Shown here one piece after another: positions 13,599 to 24,501 of a stretch of DNA of 64,000 nt. Position numbers and translations under genes: made by a program. Source of the stretch: Sthenelais limicola (lineage: Eukaryota; Annelida; Polychaeta; Phyllodocida; Sigalionidae); assembly GCA_942159475.1 (NCBI GenBank), contig OW804097.1, positions 117,736,013 through 117,800,012 on the forward strand. Direction: 5' to 3'. Below the pieces are notes generated by a model. It made no database searches. It was given only the letters and a program-made list of their open reading frames with translations, and was not told the origin of the DNA. Every line of letters begins with the position of its first letter. Within the stretch, counting starts at the first letter, position 1.

Positions 13599-13838
13599 TA
13601 ACGCATTGCAGATATCATCGTCCGAATAATGGGGTCACTTATATAGCAAATAAAAGCAGTTTGACAGAACCAATGCAGAACGATGCAGTCTATAGGCTCA
13701 GAGTTAAAAAAAGTCCCTCCAAACTGAGGGAAAGCCATAAGCGCAGCAGGCGTCCAATCACTGACATACCATTCCTATCTGATCTAAGAGGCTTAGCTAG
13801 GCTTAGGCTGGATGCAGCAATGTCAATACATTATACAT

Positions 13839-14074
13839 ATGGGTCAGATTTTCAGAAAATGCACAATCTACAGTTCTACACATCTCTCGAATTCTGCTAA
13901 ATTAGAGTGAAAATGATAGATACTGAGTATATCTGAGTGTATTCTGTATTGTATTCATTCAATAAATCTGTCTGGTTATGTTAAACTGTATTTTGAACCT
14001 GATTTTCGTCTTAAATTTGTATTATTTGAGGGGATTGGTGAAGGCCAATTGTACATTTTCTGAAACTTGACCCA
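13839..14074 (+). mobile_element. MITE family A, copy 6
   Basis: About 236 bp, both TIRs; CATATGGGTCAG at the left and GACCCATATAC at the right, suggesting a TA target. Confidence 0.88.
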
Positions 14075-14355
14075 TATACTTATGTTGATAAGTTAAGGGA
14101 TGAAGTAGCACTTGTATACATACTCTTAATGGATTTCGATAAAAACATAATATGTACATATATGTATAATCCGCAAGTTTGTTGTGAGATGGATAGTCCA
14201 GTAAGTGTTCACATACACCTATAATTGCATACGCCTACGTTTTGCGATAAGATCTTGGAGCTATAAAACTTCAATGTTCAATGTTCAAATTCAAAAGTTC
14301 AATGGTTCTACGCCAGTGGTATGTATATGTACACCACCTGCAGTGATGAGGGTTT

Positions 14356-14409
14356 ACAATTCATAAACGTATTCATAAACGTATTCATAAACGTATTCAT
14401 AAACGTATT
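14356..14409 (+). repeat. 12-bp tandem repeat, about 4 units
   Basis: Unit TTCATAAACGTA repeated head to tail four times. Confidence 0.9.
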
Positions 14410-14795
14410 TTCGTGGGCCTGAAAACCTACGCAGAAGGACAATTTCTTGTGTGTAAATCCCGGATGTTAGGATGTGGCCTCAGATGGTAGCGAGTCACCA
14501 TGCAGCAGAGCGAGAGCGAGGGTACACATGTTTTGCTATCAAATCTTGTCCCATCAGTAGTATATGGAAATGCATACTTTTACCTGGCATACAACGTCAC
14601 AATCGAAAGTGATTTTTAGATTTAGATTTAGAAACTTTTATTTTCGATTTTCTTATCGCTATCAGAGAGCAATTCTCCAGCTATGGGAGGTCTACAAGCT
14701 CACTGTTATTTTTACAGTACTGGCATGCAGTGAACAAACCCACAGTCGTCATTGACGAAGGTGGCACACTGCCGTTTTTATATAATCTTTGATTA

Positions 14796-14823
14796 TATAT
14801 TCGAATGTATACATTCGAATATA
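14796..14823. other. 28-bp perfect palindrome
   Basis: Half site TATATTCGAATGTA followed directly by its exact inverse. No recognised protein site. Confidence 0.85.
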
Positions 14824-15647
14824 AGATATTTGCGCAGTAGCTATTTAGGCTTCTTACTCTCAGTTCAATGGTAAGTATGATTCTCTTAATAATTAACAGT
14901 GGTTGTTATTGACAAATACGTAGTCTTGTGAATATTTAGTCAATAAAGTTCTGGTCTTGCCAGATTAGTGATTTCTTTGATATCGCCTTAAAGCATTTTG
15001 GTTTTACTCCTTGAAAATCGTTGATATTATGATTAGCGCCCCTTGGGCTGCAATACAATGACCTAATCTGTCAAAATATCCACGAATCGATTTATCCGTT
15101 TAGGACCGATCGTCAAATCAGTCTAGGTTCAGAGGCTATCATGCAGATGAGATAAGACCGGTCATAATGGGATTTTACTGGGCTTTTGCGGTTAATTTAC
15201 CTGAGTTGGAAGAGATCTGATAGGCTCTGAGCCTAGACTTAAATGGATCATGATGTTTGATAATTAGGGTACATGCATGTATATTGTGTACGTCATGGTA
15301 ACATGATATGTTACATTACATATGAATTATTCGGATTATAAATCATGAAAGTACCATCATTTAGCTTACACACGTAAATATCTAATACATCATTACGTAA
15401 TTATTGTTTCAATATGTCCAAGTGACTACTTATAGCAATTAAGGTTATACATACGACCTTGATAGATTGGCAAATCTTTAAATGCTGCAACTATATAATG
15501 TATTTATAAGTTATCTGTATTGATCTCAATAATATATATGATTTAGGAACCATACTGCGGGAATGGTATGGGAATCAAATTATCACATCGTTATTTCCCT
15601 ACGTATGGATCACGCTCTATAAATATTGCATCTGGGATGTATAGATC
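14824..15647. other. Non-coding, no gene recognised
   Basis: AT-rich sequence without domain-bearing ORFs or repeats I could place. Confidence 0.4.
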
Positions 15648-15795
15648 ATGTCGGCCAGAAAATGTACAATCCGTTGTTCTACACATTTTGTAAACTATGT
15701 TAAATTAGACTGAAATTTGGCCACTGCTATAGGTATATCGAAGTATATATTTGGTAATGCGTTGGTTAGAACATTCTGTTGGGTTTTTTAGTTTT
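15648..15795 (+). mobile_element. MITE family A, copy 7 (right half missing)
   Basis: Diverged left TIR and body up to the ATTCTGTTGGGTT region; then a T-rich interruption and loss of the right end. Confidence 0.6.
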
Positions 15796-17157
15796 TGTTT
15801 GTTTAATTTTGTTTTACTCAGGTAACTATTAAACAGTTACATGCACATATAAATGAATGTGGTTTTCGTTGTGTCCTGATATTAACAGTATCTTATGTTA
15901 TTAAATAGGACAAGATAACTTCAAAAGTAATAAAACTACCGTACGCTTAATTCCATGGTGTGACTAATTGTAAAAATCAAATCCTTATCCCTATAAATAG
16001 AAACTAGATTTGGCATGGGAAATATGCAGTACAAAAATTATCAATTGCATATCACTCAATCATTGTATGGGATTCGCGATTTAATAATTCTTGGTTGTTT
16101 GAATTCAACAATATTAATTATGTTAATAGTTTTTTTGTGTAAACAAATCGCCTGAAATTGATCAAACATTGAAATACATATTGTAATATTCAAATAAATT
16201 CAGCGCGCATCTATATTAACGGATAGCTTTACCAACATGGTCGTATAACTCTTTATTCCGGAGGACTTACATACAAGCTTCAACCATATTTTCCCAGGCC
16301 TGTAACCCACCCGAAAACACATTCATATTTCACAACATAAAGGGCGTATACAGCTGCTCCATTGCCTTGTCGATGTAATGACCATGTAGATGTATGTACT
16401 TAGGGTCACTGCAGTCATCGTGAGGTCCGCATTCAGACTGACCATTTATGCATTGCATGCAATGTATGGTCACTCATTCCGCGCACACCAAACAAACCGT
16501 TGCCTCAGGCTCGAGGAACTTTGACACACACATGCACACGGTTTCTCATTTTATCCCACCTTTTGAGGGGCAGGGTCTGCGCTCAACCCACAACAGATAG
16601 GAGACCCAAGAGGTTTTATCTGATAATTGGTGACGTTTGAGATAAAATTCCAATTTGTATTTCGCCGCAGGGTTTACAGCTGAAAACAGTGGGTAAAGTC
16701 TCTTCTTGAGAGGTTCCCCGAATGAAGGCCTTCTTCAAGGGGAATATTATTAGCATATCACTGTAAGTAGACATAATGTTAGGGGTTTATCACTAGGTTA
16801 CAGGTTACAGGCTATCGCTGGATTATTTTCCTACCACTCAGGGGGGTCCCGCTCTGTTATTAAGATGTAATGGCAGTCAGCGGCTGAGTTATTAGCGGTG
16901 AGAGAAGAATTGGTGATTTCTGGGCACAGGTGTTACTTGGGGATGGGCATGCCTGTCAATGGTGACCGATGTTATAATATAATTTATACCAACGATATGG
17001 AACAGTTTCCAAACCTTCAACCGCGAAACCCTAATGAAATATGCATGTATTCGAAATTTCCTCTGGGAAAATAGTTCATTACGTTAGTGTTATGCTAAGG
17101 CCGTCCCCCAATAACCCCTAAACGCGATATTTAAAAAACAAATCTGGCACCATTTTG
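15796..17157. other. Non-coding, no gene recognised
   Basis: No exon or repeat could be supported here. Confidence 0.4.
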
Positions 17158-17406
17158 TCCATATGTCGTCAGAAATTATGAGTAATTTGATTACTTTTAA
17201 TTAGACAATACAATCGTAAGCTCTACACATTTAGTTCATTCTGCTGAATTATGTTGAAAAATGATAAATACGGTATATATACGGTTGATTGAAACAACTG
17301 TTCGCTTATGTTGAACTTTTATTTTGAAACTCATTTTGTCTTAAATTTGGGTTATTTGAGAGGATTAATAAAGCTGAATTGTACATCTTCTGGCACGTTC
17401 ACCCAC
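17158..17406 (+). mobile_element. MITE family A, copy 8 (diverged)
   Basis: AGCTCTACACATTTAGTTCA, TTGAACTTTTATTTTGAAAC and GAATTGTACATCTTCTGG preserve the family order. Confidence 0.7.
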
Positions 17407-18138
17407 ATAGGTCGCTGGCGTTGGCTGGAAAACCTGGAATAATCCAGAAGTATAAAACTACCCGCAATGTATACATCTCCTAAGATGTAACAACACCAGT
17501 AACTAAGCATCAACTATTAGATGTCTTAAGATATGAAAACATAACATCAATTCAAGGCGCTCTTGGAAGAACTATGTTCGCAAAGAAAGTGACATGACCT
17601 TTTTCTATATAAATGTAATGCAATTTGGAAATGAAAACACTTATATATATAACTTCACAGTTCACTTGAGGCAAAATAAAATGATTATCTTATTTATATT
17701 TTATGTTATGGGGATGTGTTCAGTGACCAGTTCCAATTTCTTGGTATTGCTGCGCAGCTGAATATGCCACTGAGCTTTTAATTGCCGTTTGAGGAATGAT
17801 ACCAATAGGGAAGCAACATACCTGTCTCAATTACGTAACCGTATCGGTATCTTTGTGAATTACGTAGCATTTCTTTTTGTATAAAAAATATAATGTGAGA
17901 TTTTGCTTGATATGTTATGTTACGTTTTTCCCGTCTGTTTTCCCTGCATTTTTTGCGGAACCTTTTTCTTCCCTTGTATATCAGCTATACGGATACGTTA
18001 CGGCTAGACTTACTGAACCTCTCTATTATGTATCATCTCAAGAACAGGGTCTCTGCGCTTTTAGTCAAGACATTCCAGGGCTTTCACGGAATTTCCAGGC
18101 CCATTTAGGTTTTTTCTCGGAACCCTAAGTCCAAAAAA
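17407..18138. other. Non-coding, no gene recognised
   Basis: Overlapping short ORFs at 17877-18128 have no recognisable domain. Confidence 0.4.
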
Positions 18139-18478
18139 TATAGGTGTGTTTCCGATTTATCTGGCTGAGAAACTAGGTAGGGGTTGGGGGGGGGGGTTGG
18201 GGTGGTAAATATTTTTTTGGGGGAAACCACCTCCCCAGAACTGAAAAAAATGTCTATTTTATAACAATAGTTGTTTTAAACATGGGAAATGTGCTTTTTG
18301 ACAGTTCCATGTTAGCAAAACCTGTTTTCCTGCTTTTATGAGGTTTTATTGTCACAAAATCCCCCAAAAGTAAGATATGGTAAAAATAAATAAATCAGGT
18401 ATTGTAAACAAAATTTGAGGTAGGGTAAGGTTTTTCTAGGTAGGGGCGGGGGGGGGGGGGTAAATCGGAAACAACTAT
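18139..18478 (+). mobile_element. MITE family E, copy 1
   Basis: Ends ATAGGTGTGTTTCCGATTTA and an inverse TAAATCGGAAACA; internal G-rich runs and AACAATAGTTGTTTTAAACA. Confidence 0.82.
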
Positions 18479-18828
18479 TTTTTTTGCCTAATGACGAGAG
18501 AAGGGACTATAGTTATCATTGTACATATGCCAATGCCTCACCATTTCCAGGTTATTTAATAGATTCCAACATGATTCAATTTTTCAGACTCTAAAACCCA
18601 AATATCCATTTTCAAGGCCTTGAATATATTTTTCTAAATTCAAGGCTTTTCCAGTAAGAGACCCAGTAGAATATTACATGCGTGGTTTTACCGGTTACAA
18701 ACCAAACTTAGGACGCGGGAAATGTGCATGACTGATTGCATACCAACAATACCGCGGTACGTTGTGCTGCCGCCTAGCGGAAAACGGAAGACACAGATCA
18801 CATTCTTTCAAGAGTAGGCCAACAAAAA

Positions 18829-19082
18829 TAATCGGTGTGTTTCCGATTTATCTGGCTAAAAATAGGTAGGGGGGGGGGATGGTAACTTAAAAAAATTCAT
18901 AACAATAGTTGCTTTAAACACAGGAGATGTGATTTTTGACAGTTCCGGGTCAGGAAAACCAGTTTTCCTGCTTCTATAAGCTTTGTTTGTCAAAAAATCC
19001 AAAAAAAGTAAGATATGATAAAATAAATCAGGTATGGTCAAAATTCTTTTAGGTAGGGGAAGGTTTTTCTGGGTAGGTGTGT

Positions 19083-19113
<31 letters not shown>

Positions 19114-19133
19114 GGGTAATCGGAAACACCTAT
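18829..19133 (+). mobile_element. MITE family E, copy 2
   Basis: Same ends and internal order as 18139-18478, with (GT)n and a roughly 20-G run before the right end. Confidence 0.82.
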
Positions 19134-21137
19134 TTTTTTCGGCCGTATCAATAAAACCATATTTTTTGGTAAACTAATGCGTGTGATCCTCGCCTAATAC
19201 TAGAATATGTGTCCAAAGAGATAAACAAATATATTTCAGTTTGCTTGGGTTTTAAAACACTATTTTATACTGTAAACCCTTTGCCTGGCCAAATTTACGC
19301 AACGTTGTTACATTGGGATCGTCTAGCTGGCAAGCTTTAATGAGCTTTTCATATCTTAAGATATATTGCAGAGAGCATGAATTTAAATGCATTAAAATTA
19401 CAATAATACCAAGACGGCAGGTACAGAAAATAAAGAATTTTCCCCCCAAAATTAATTACAATAAAAATAATCAGAGGTCTACTGCACATAAGCAGAGGAA
19501 TGTTTTGTCAATTTTAATCAAAACACAAACACGGGTGGGATAATATTTCATCTTTAGTCATTAAGCATGTAGTAGTTTTTACAATAATAACGGCTACGTT
19601 GGTCACAGTCCCCTTGGACCAGGAATAAAATTGAAAAAGTGAATGAATGGAGTCCAAAAAAAAACACTAGACAAGTAACTGACATATAATCAAACAAGGG
19701 TATAAATCTAATAGCATTAGAATGAGAATTATTCACATTCTACCGTACGAATAATTAATTATACAAATTCAAGTATGCATGTAAATCCAAAATAAATACT
19801 CATTTCACATGTTTTGTTTACGTTGTAGAATAATGTCCTGTATTTCATGTAACCAACAAAACCGTTAAGACGTCGAAGGGGACAGACGCAAAACGGAAAA
19901 TTCACGAATGAATTACAATACAAGAAAGCAATAATTAGCTGATTGGTTGATTAGTACAATTTAGTTGATAGTTGGAAGTTGATTAGATTGAGTGCCTAAT
20001 GGCACAAGGATGCGAGACCGGTACTAATTTGTCTAATTTTTCCTTTATACGAACAGTAAAGTCAGAAAGCCAATCATAAAGTCGAAATTGTCAATCAGTC
20101 AAATTAGTCCATTGATTTAATTATAAATACACTGGAGGTACACTGAGGGTACACTGAAGATACAATGGGGGGTACACTTGAGGTACACTCGGGGGTACTT
20201 AAAATTTCGGTCAAAAGCTGTGTCTATAGCCTACAATTGATAGACAATTCTAGCTAGGTAGTGGAGAGGGATTGCACCCCCTGGACCCCCTATTGGGGAG
20301 TGGGAACCCAGGGGTAATCCCCAGGAAAATTGGAAAAATTAAGGTGAATATTTCTCGGGGTGTGCCCCCCAACACCAACCACAGCAGAAGGCTGGTCCCC
20401 TCCTGCACCCTACCCTCATGTATACAATTTGTACACTGAAATCTGAGAATTATGCTGAAAATACACCAGAAGCCACCAATTTGTATACTGCCCCCAGCAG
20501 CTTTATGCAGCGCCCTAGGAAACAGGGCATGTATGTCTCAGAAAATATGGTCCCCCCTACTACCACACAAATCCCCCCAATCCAACCTTAATAAAAACCC
20601 TGTTGATACAGTTTATATTTAAATATTGACATTTATAATAGGAATATTTTGTAACCACTGAAATTATTTAGAGAGGAATTAGTTGGGAATTATCTCATCT
20701 AAGGAATATTCCAGTTTTCTAACTACCTTTTATAAGAGAAAGGTGTAATCACCCGAAAATGAAAATTGCATTATTACTAAAGTGGAAAATTTCTTTTAAT
20801 TTGAAATAATGTACATAGAGGAATGACCACTTTACAGTATAGACTGAACAAGGTAAAATAAGACAAGGAAGGTTTTAAGTTTATAGATTGAGAACGTTTA
20901 TTTTTGATTAATCGACTAAAGCCTTCAGTAAACCTGAAGCAAAAAGTTGGGCAGGAGATGAGTTTAAAGGTTTATCGTTTAACGATCGTTTTTAACAGTG
21001 GGCGATAATATGGTATTTAGGTCTGCCGAGTGTGGCAATGTGTATAAGGCTTAGAATCAAATCCAAATCAGCAAATTTCTCACAATTCCAACCATATTTG
21101 TTCATTTATCAACATGACAGAATTACGCACTGTTGGT
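19134..21137. other. Non-coding; imperfect GGTACACTGA repeats
   Basis: No gene recognised. A degenerate tandem with GGTACACT every 12-18 bp spans about 20128-20198. Confidence 0.45.
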
Positions 21138-21900
21138 CGGGAAAAAGTTGGTCCGAAAAAAAGTTGGTCGGGAAAAAAGTAGGTCGGGGGAAAAAGTAGG
21201 TCGGAAAAAAGGTAGGTCGAAAAAAAGTTGGTCGGGAAAAAAAGTAGGTCGAAAATAACTTAGTCGAAAAAAAGTAGGTTGGAAAAAAAGTTGGTCGAAA
21301 ATAAGTTAGTCGAAAAAAAGTAGGTCGGAAAAAATGTTTGTCGAAAAAAAGTAGGTCGAAAAAAAGTAGGTCGAAAAAAAAGTAAGTCGGGAAAAAAGTA
21401 GGTCGGAAAAAAGTTGGTCGAAAAAAAAGTAGGTCGAAAAAAAAGTAGGTCGAAAAAAAAGTAGGTCGAAAAAAAAGTTGGTCGAAAATAACTTAGTCGA
21501 AAAAAAGTAGGTCGGAAAAAAAAGTTGGTCGAAAATAAGTTAGTCGAAAAAAAGTAGGTCGGAAAAAAAGTAAGTCGGGAAAAAGGTAGGTCGAAAAAAA
21601 AGTAGGTCAAAAAAAGGTCAGAAAAAAAAGTTGGTCGAAAATAACTTAGTCGAAAAAAAGTTGGTCGAAAATAAGTTAGTCGGAAAAAAGTAGGTCGGAA
21701 AAAAAAGTTTGTCGAAAAAAAGTAGGTCGGAAAAAAAGTAAGTCGGGAAAATAGTTGGTCGAAAAAAAGTAGGTCGGAAAAAAAGTAAGTCGGGAAAAAA
21801 GTAGGTCGGAAAAAAAAGTTGGTCGAAAATAACTCGAAAGTTGGTCGGAAATAAGTTAGTCGAAAAAAAAGTTATTCGAAAAAAAATTGTCTGAAATTTT
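21138..21900 (+). repeat. Minisatellite, AAAAAAGTAGGTCG-type units
   Basis: About 760 bp of 13-16-bp units alternating between AGTAGGTCG, AGTTGGTCG and ATAAGTTAGTCG variants separated by A runs. Minus-strand ORFs here are low-complexity Phe/Thr/Ser translations and not genes. Confidence 0.95.
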
Positions 21901-21907
21901 TTTTCCT

Positions 21908-21936
21908 GGGGGGGGGGGGGGGGGGGGGGGGGGGGC
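21908..21936 (+). repeat. Poly-G run of about 29
   Basis: Homopolymer directly after the minisatellite; likely to be length-polymorphic and prone to assembly error. Confidence 0.9.
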
Positions 21937-22150
21937 ATGCCCCCAGACCCCCCTAGCAGGCTTTGTGCCATCGGCGCTCACACCTCCATAGGTAAGATTT
22001 TCAGAAAATGTACAATTCACTTTCACCAATCAATTTTTTCCTGGGAGGCATGCCCCCAGACCCCCCTAGCAGCTTTGTGCTCACACCTCCATAGGTAAGA
22101 TTTTCAGAAAATGTACAATTCACTTTCACCAAATGTACATTTTTTTTAAT
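21937..22150 (+). repeat. Tandem duplication carrying MITE-A end fragments
   Basis: CATGCCCCCAGACCCCCCTA followed by CACCTCCATAGGTAAGATTT (a family A terminus) occurs twice, about 113 bp apart. Confidence 0.8.
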
Positions 22151-22216
22151 GACCCATACCAGTGGAAGGAGGATCAAACAGCACAACCAAACCTATTTGC
22201 CATGCATGAATTATCA

Positions 22217-22288
22217 GAGTATATGCGATGTGACTCATTTTCCTGAAACACATCAGTTACTCATTTTCCTGAAACACATCACATACAA
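22217..22288. mobile_element. MITE family B terminal fragments
   Basis: GACTCATTTTCCTGAAACAC repeated in tandem, the TIR of family B without a body. Confidence 0.75.
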
Positions 22289-22421
22289 CAGAGAGAGGGT
22301 ATCAGATTGCGCGCCACGTTCCGGTCTACCGCCACGAGCCACCACCAAGCCAAACTGAGCCACCACCAAGTGGAAATGTCAACAAAGTACCACGTGCTCT
22401 GCTGTTAATCTCGTAAATCAC

Positions 22422-22645
22422 ACGGGTCAGATTTTGAAAAGTTGTAGCATTGGCAAATCTACATTCTAATTAATTTGGTAAATAATACGTAAATTCGACT
22501 AAATTGGAGTACATTCGGCATTGCATTCATTCTACCAATTGGTTTGGTTAGGTTTAACTTTCTTTTAAACTTTATTTCGTCTGAAATTCGGGTTATTTGT
22601 AAAGATTGGGAAAGTTCAATTGTACACTTTCTGAAAATCGGACCC
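22422..22645 (+). mobile_element. MITE family A, copy 9
   Basis: About 224 bp, ends CGGGTCAGATTTTGAAAA and CTGAAAATCGGACCCG. Confidence 0.82.
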
Positions 22646-22901
22646 GACACATCGTTCGTGTGTATACACACTAGTATCTAAATAAAAAAACGCCATGAGA
22701 GAAAGGATTCTCGACATATTAACAGACTAATAGAATAATTAGTTTTTAGTCTCGCATCCTTAATTACACCGAACTATTACTCATTGGGGACATTCCCAGG
22801 ACTTGTCACATACCTATACTGTAAGAATTATATGGACATTTCATTCGGGTGGGTTTGTTTGTAAAGAAATTCCATTGTACAGTAAATTTAATTTCCAGTT
22901 A

Positions 22902-23113
22902 AGGGTGGTCTCCACTGGCTGCGCTAAGCTCTGCGGTAAGCCTTGCGATGGTTTGTACTGGTTCTGTAGGTGGTGGGGAATGACGAAGTCCTTGCCTACA
23001 TGGTCAGTGAACGATGAAGGCAGGACCTCGCCACTCCTCACCATCAAAGCACCATCGCAAGGCTTACCGCAGAGTTTACCGCAGAGCTTACCGCAGCCAG
23101 TGGAGACCACCCT
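22902..23113. mobile_element. MITE family D, copy 1 (hairpin element)
   Basis: About 210 bp. Arms of about 50 bp (GGGTGGTCTCCACTGGCTGC at the left, exact inverse at the right) are built of repeated GCGGTAAGC motifs; the right arm has one extra unit. Second copy at 55769-55962. Confidence 0.88.
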
Positions 23114-23860
23114 ATGACACACAGTGAAGAGGAAAAAGAGCGATATCCTGTTTAAGTAAGGATCGGATCCTAAGTTACAATTAATTACCTTCGATGAAGG
23201 GTCAAAATATTTGAGCCTATCATTGATTAAACTTGACTTTGGAATCAAAAGTTTAAATATTTCTAGGAGTAAAGAGAAGATTATACCTTTAGAAAGACCA
23301 AGAAAAAAAATCTCCTCAGATTTTCATTTCAGTACTTATGAAACATCAGTTATATGGAACTTTAATTATATTGAATTTCACAAACATGGCTTCTAAAGTA
23401 CAAGTTTTAGCACAGGAGATATATTGTGGCAATGTCGCATTAATGTACATATCGACACAAGGACTTCAACTAATTTTTACAGGCGTTAATTACATCTAAG
23501 TTACATACAAAGCTTGAAGTGGGATCGACATCTATCTACATAGTTAATTTCCAAGTATATATTATATCTTCAAAGAGAATGTAAAGAAGAATTAAGCACT
23601 CGTCAATAGAAAGGCATCGAGGGGAAATTGCGGGAAACACTCATTCTCACTCCAATTATATCTATACAGCATATATAATTTACCTTACAAATCAGCTTTA
23701 AAATATATCATTATTTTATAGATTCAATCCCCAGCATACTCAACCAACAGGAAACTGGACATTACTTTTTACAAGCAAAGTTTCCCTGACACCATACAAC
23801 CACAAATCAAAGTAGAGCTGACCAACTTTCAATTAGGCAAAAAAAAATAAAATAAAAAAA
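23114..23860. other. Non-coding, no gene recognised
   Basis: Region downstream of OPA1 with no supported feature. Confidence 0.4.
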
Positions 23861-24181
23861 ATAGGTGTGTTTCCGATTTACTCCCCCCCCCCCTCCCCTA
23901 TCTAGAAAAACCTTACCCTACCTAAACAATTTTTTACCATACCTGATTTTTTTTTCAACATATCTTACTTTTTTTTATTTTTTGACAAAAAAAGCTTATA
24001 ATAGCAGGAAAATGGGTTTTCCTAACCCGAAACTGTCAAAAAACATATTTCCCATGTTAAAAACAACTATTGTTATGAAATAGACATTTTTTTCATTTCC
24101 TGGGAGGTGGTTTCAAAAAAAAAAAAAAGTTACCACCCCCCTACCTAGTTTTTCAGCCAGATAAATCGGAAACACACCTAT
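23861..24181 (-). mobile_element. MITE family E, copy 3
   Basis: Inverse orientation to copies 1-2; begins ATAGGTGTGTTTCCGATTTA and ends TAAATCGGAAACACACCTAT. Lies about 255 bp past the OPA1 stop, and TTTATT at 24180-24185 gives a minus-strand AATAAA. Confidence 0.85.
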
Positions 24182-24436
24182 TTATTTTTTTGACCATACT
24201 CAAGTTCCACACCTCAAAATAGAAACCATGGCATTGTATTTACTTGCAATTCTAACGGAATCAAAAGAACACATTCAGAAGAGAGAAGGCCCTCTTTAAA
24301 TAAATTCATTATTAAGTGCAACTAATTACATTACGACCGACGTCACCACCGGCCATATTTATATCACATATATACTGAGGAAAAACCTATAAATTAAATA
24401 TAGTTTCCTGCTCTGGCTGTCTAATGAGGGTAGGTA

Positions 24437-24501
24437 TTATGTTTCCTTGTTGAGGGCTTGAATGAAATCTTCTAGCAGCTCCTGAATTTGTCGGACTTGT
24501 T
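24437..24501 (-). CDS. OPA1: OPA1 exon 26 (C-terminus and stop)
   Basis: The exon encodes [20 protein letters not shown] and T, then TAA. Vertebrate OPA1 ends in the same coiled helix (LDAFIEALHQEK). Confidence 0.95.

Noticed and set aside
21260..21971. Two minus-strand ORFs of about 116 codons rich in Phe/Thr/Ser
   Set aside because: They are translations of the minisatellite and the poly-G run (poly-Pro), not proteins.
22841..23248. 135-codon minus ORF and its plus-strand partner at 22803
   Set aside because: They translate the arms of the family D hairpin; the same peptides appear at 55644-56155.
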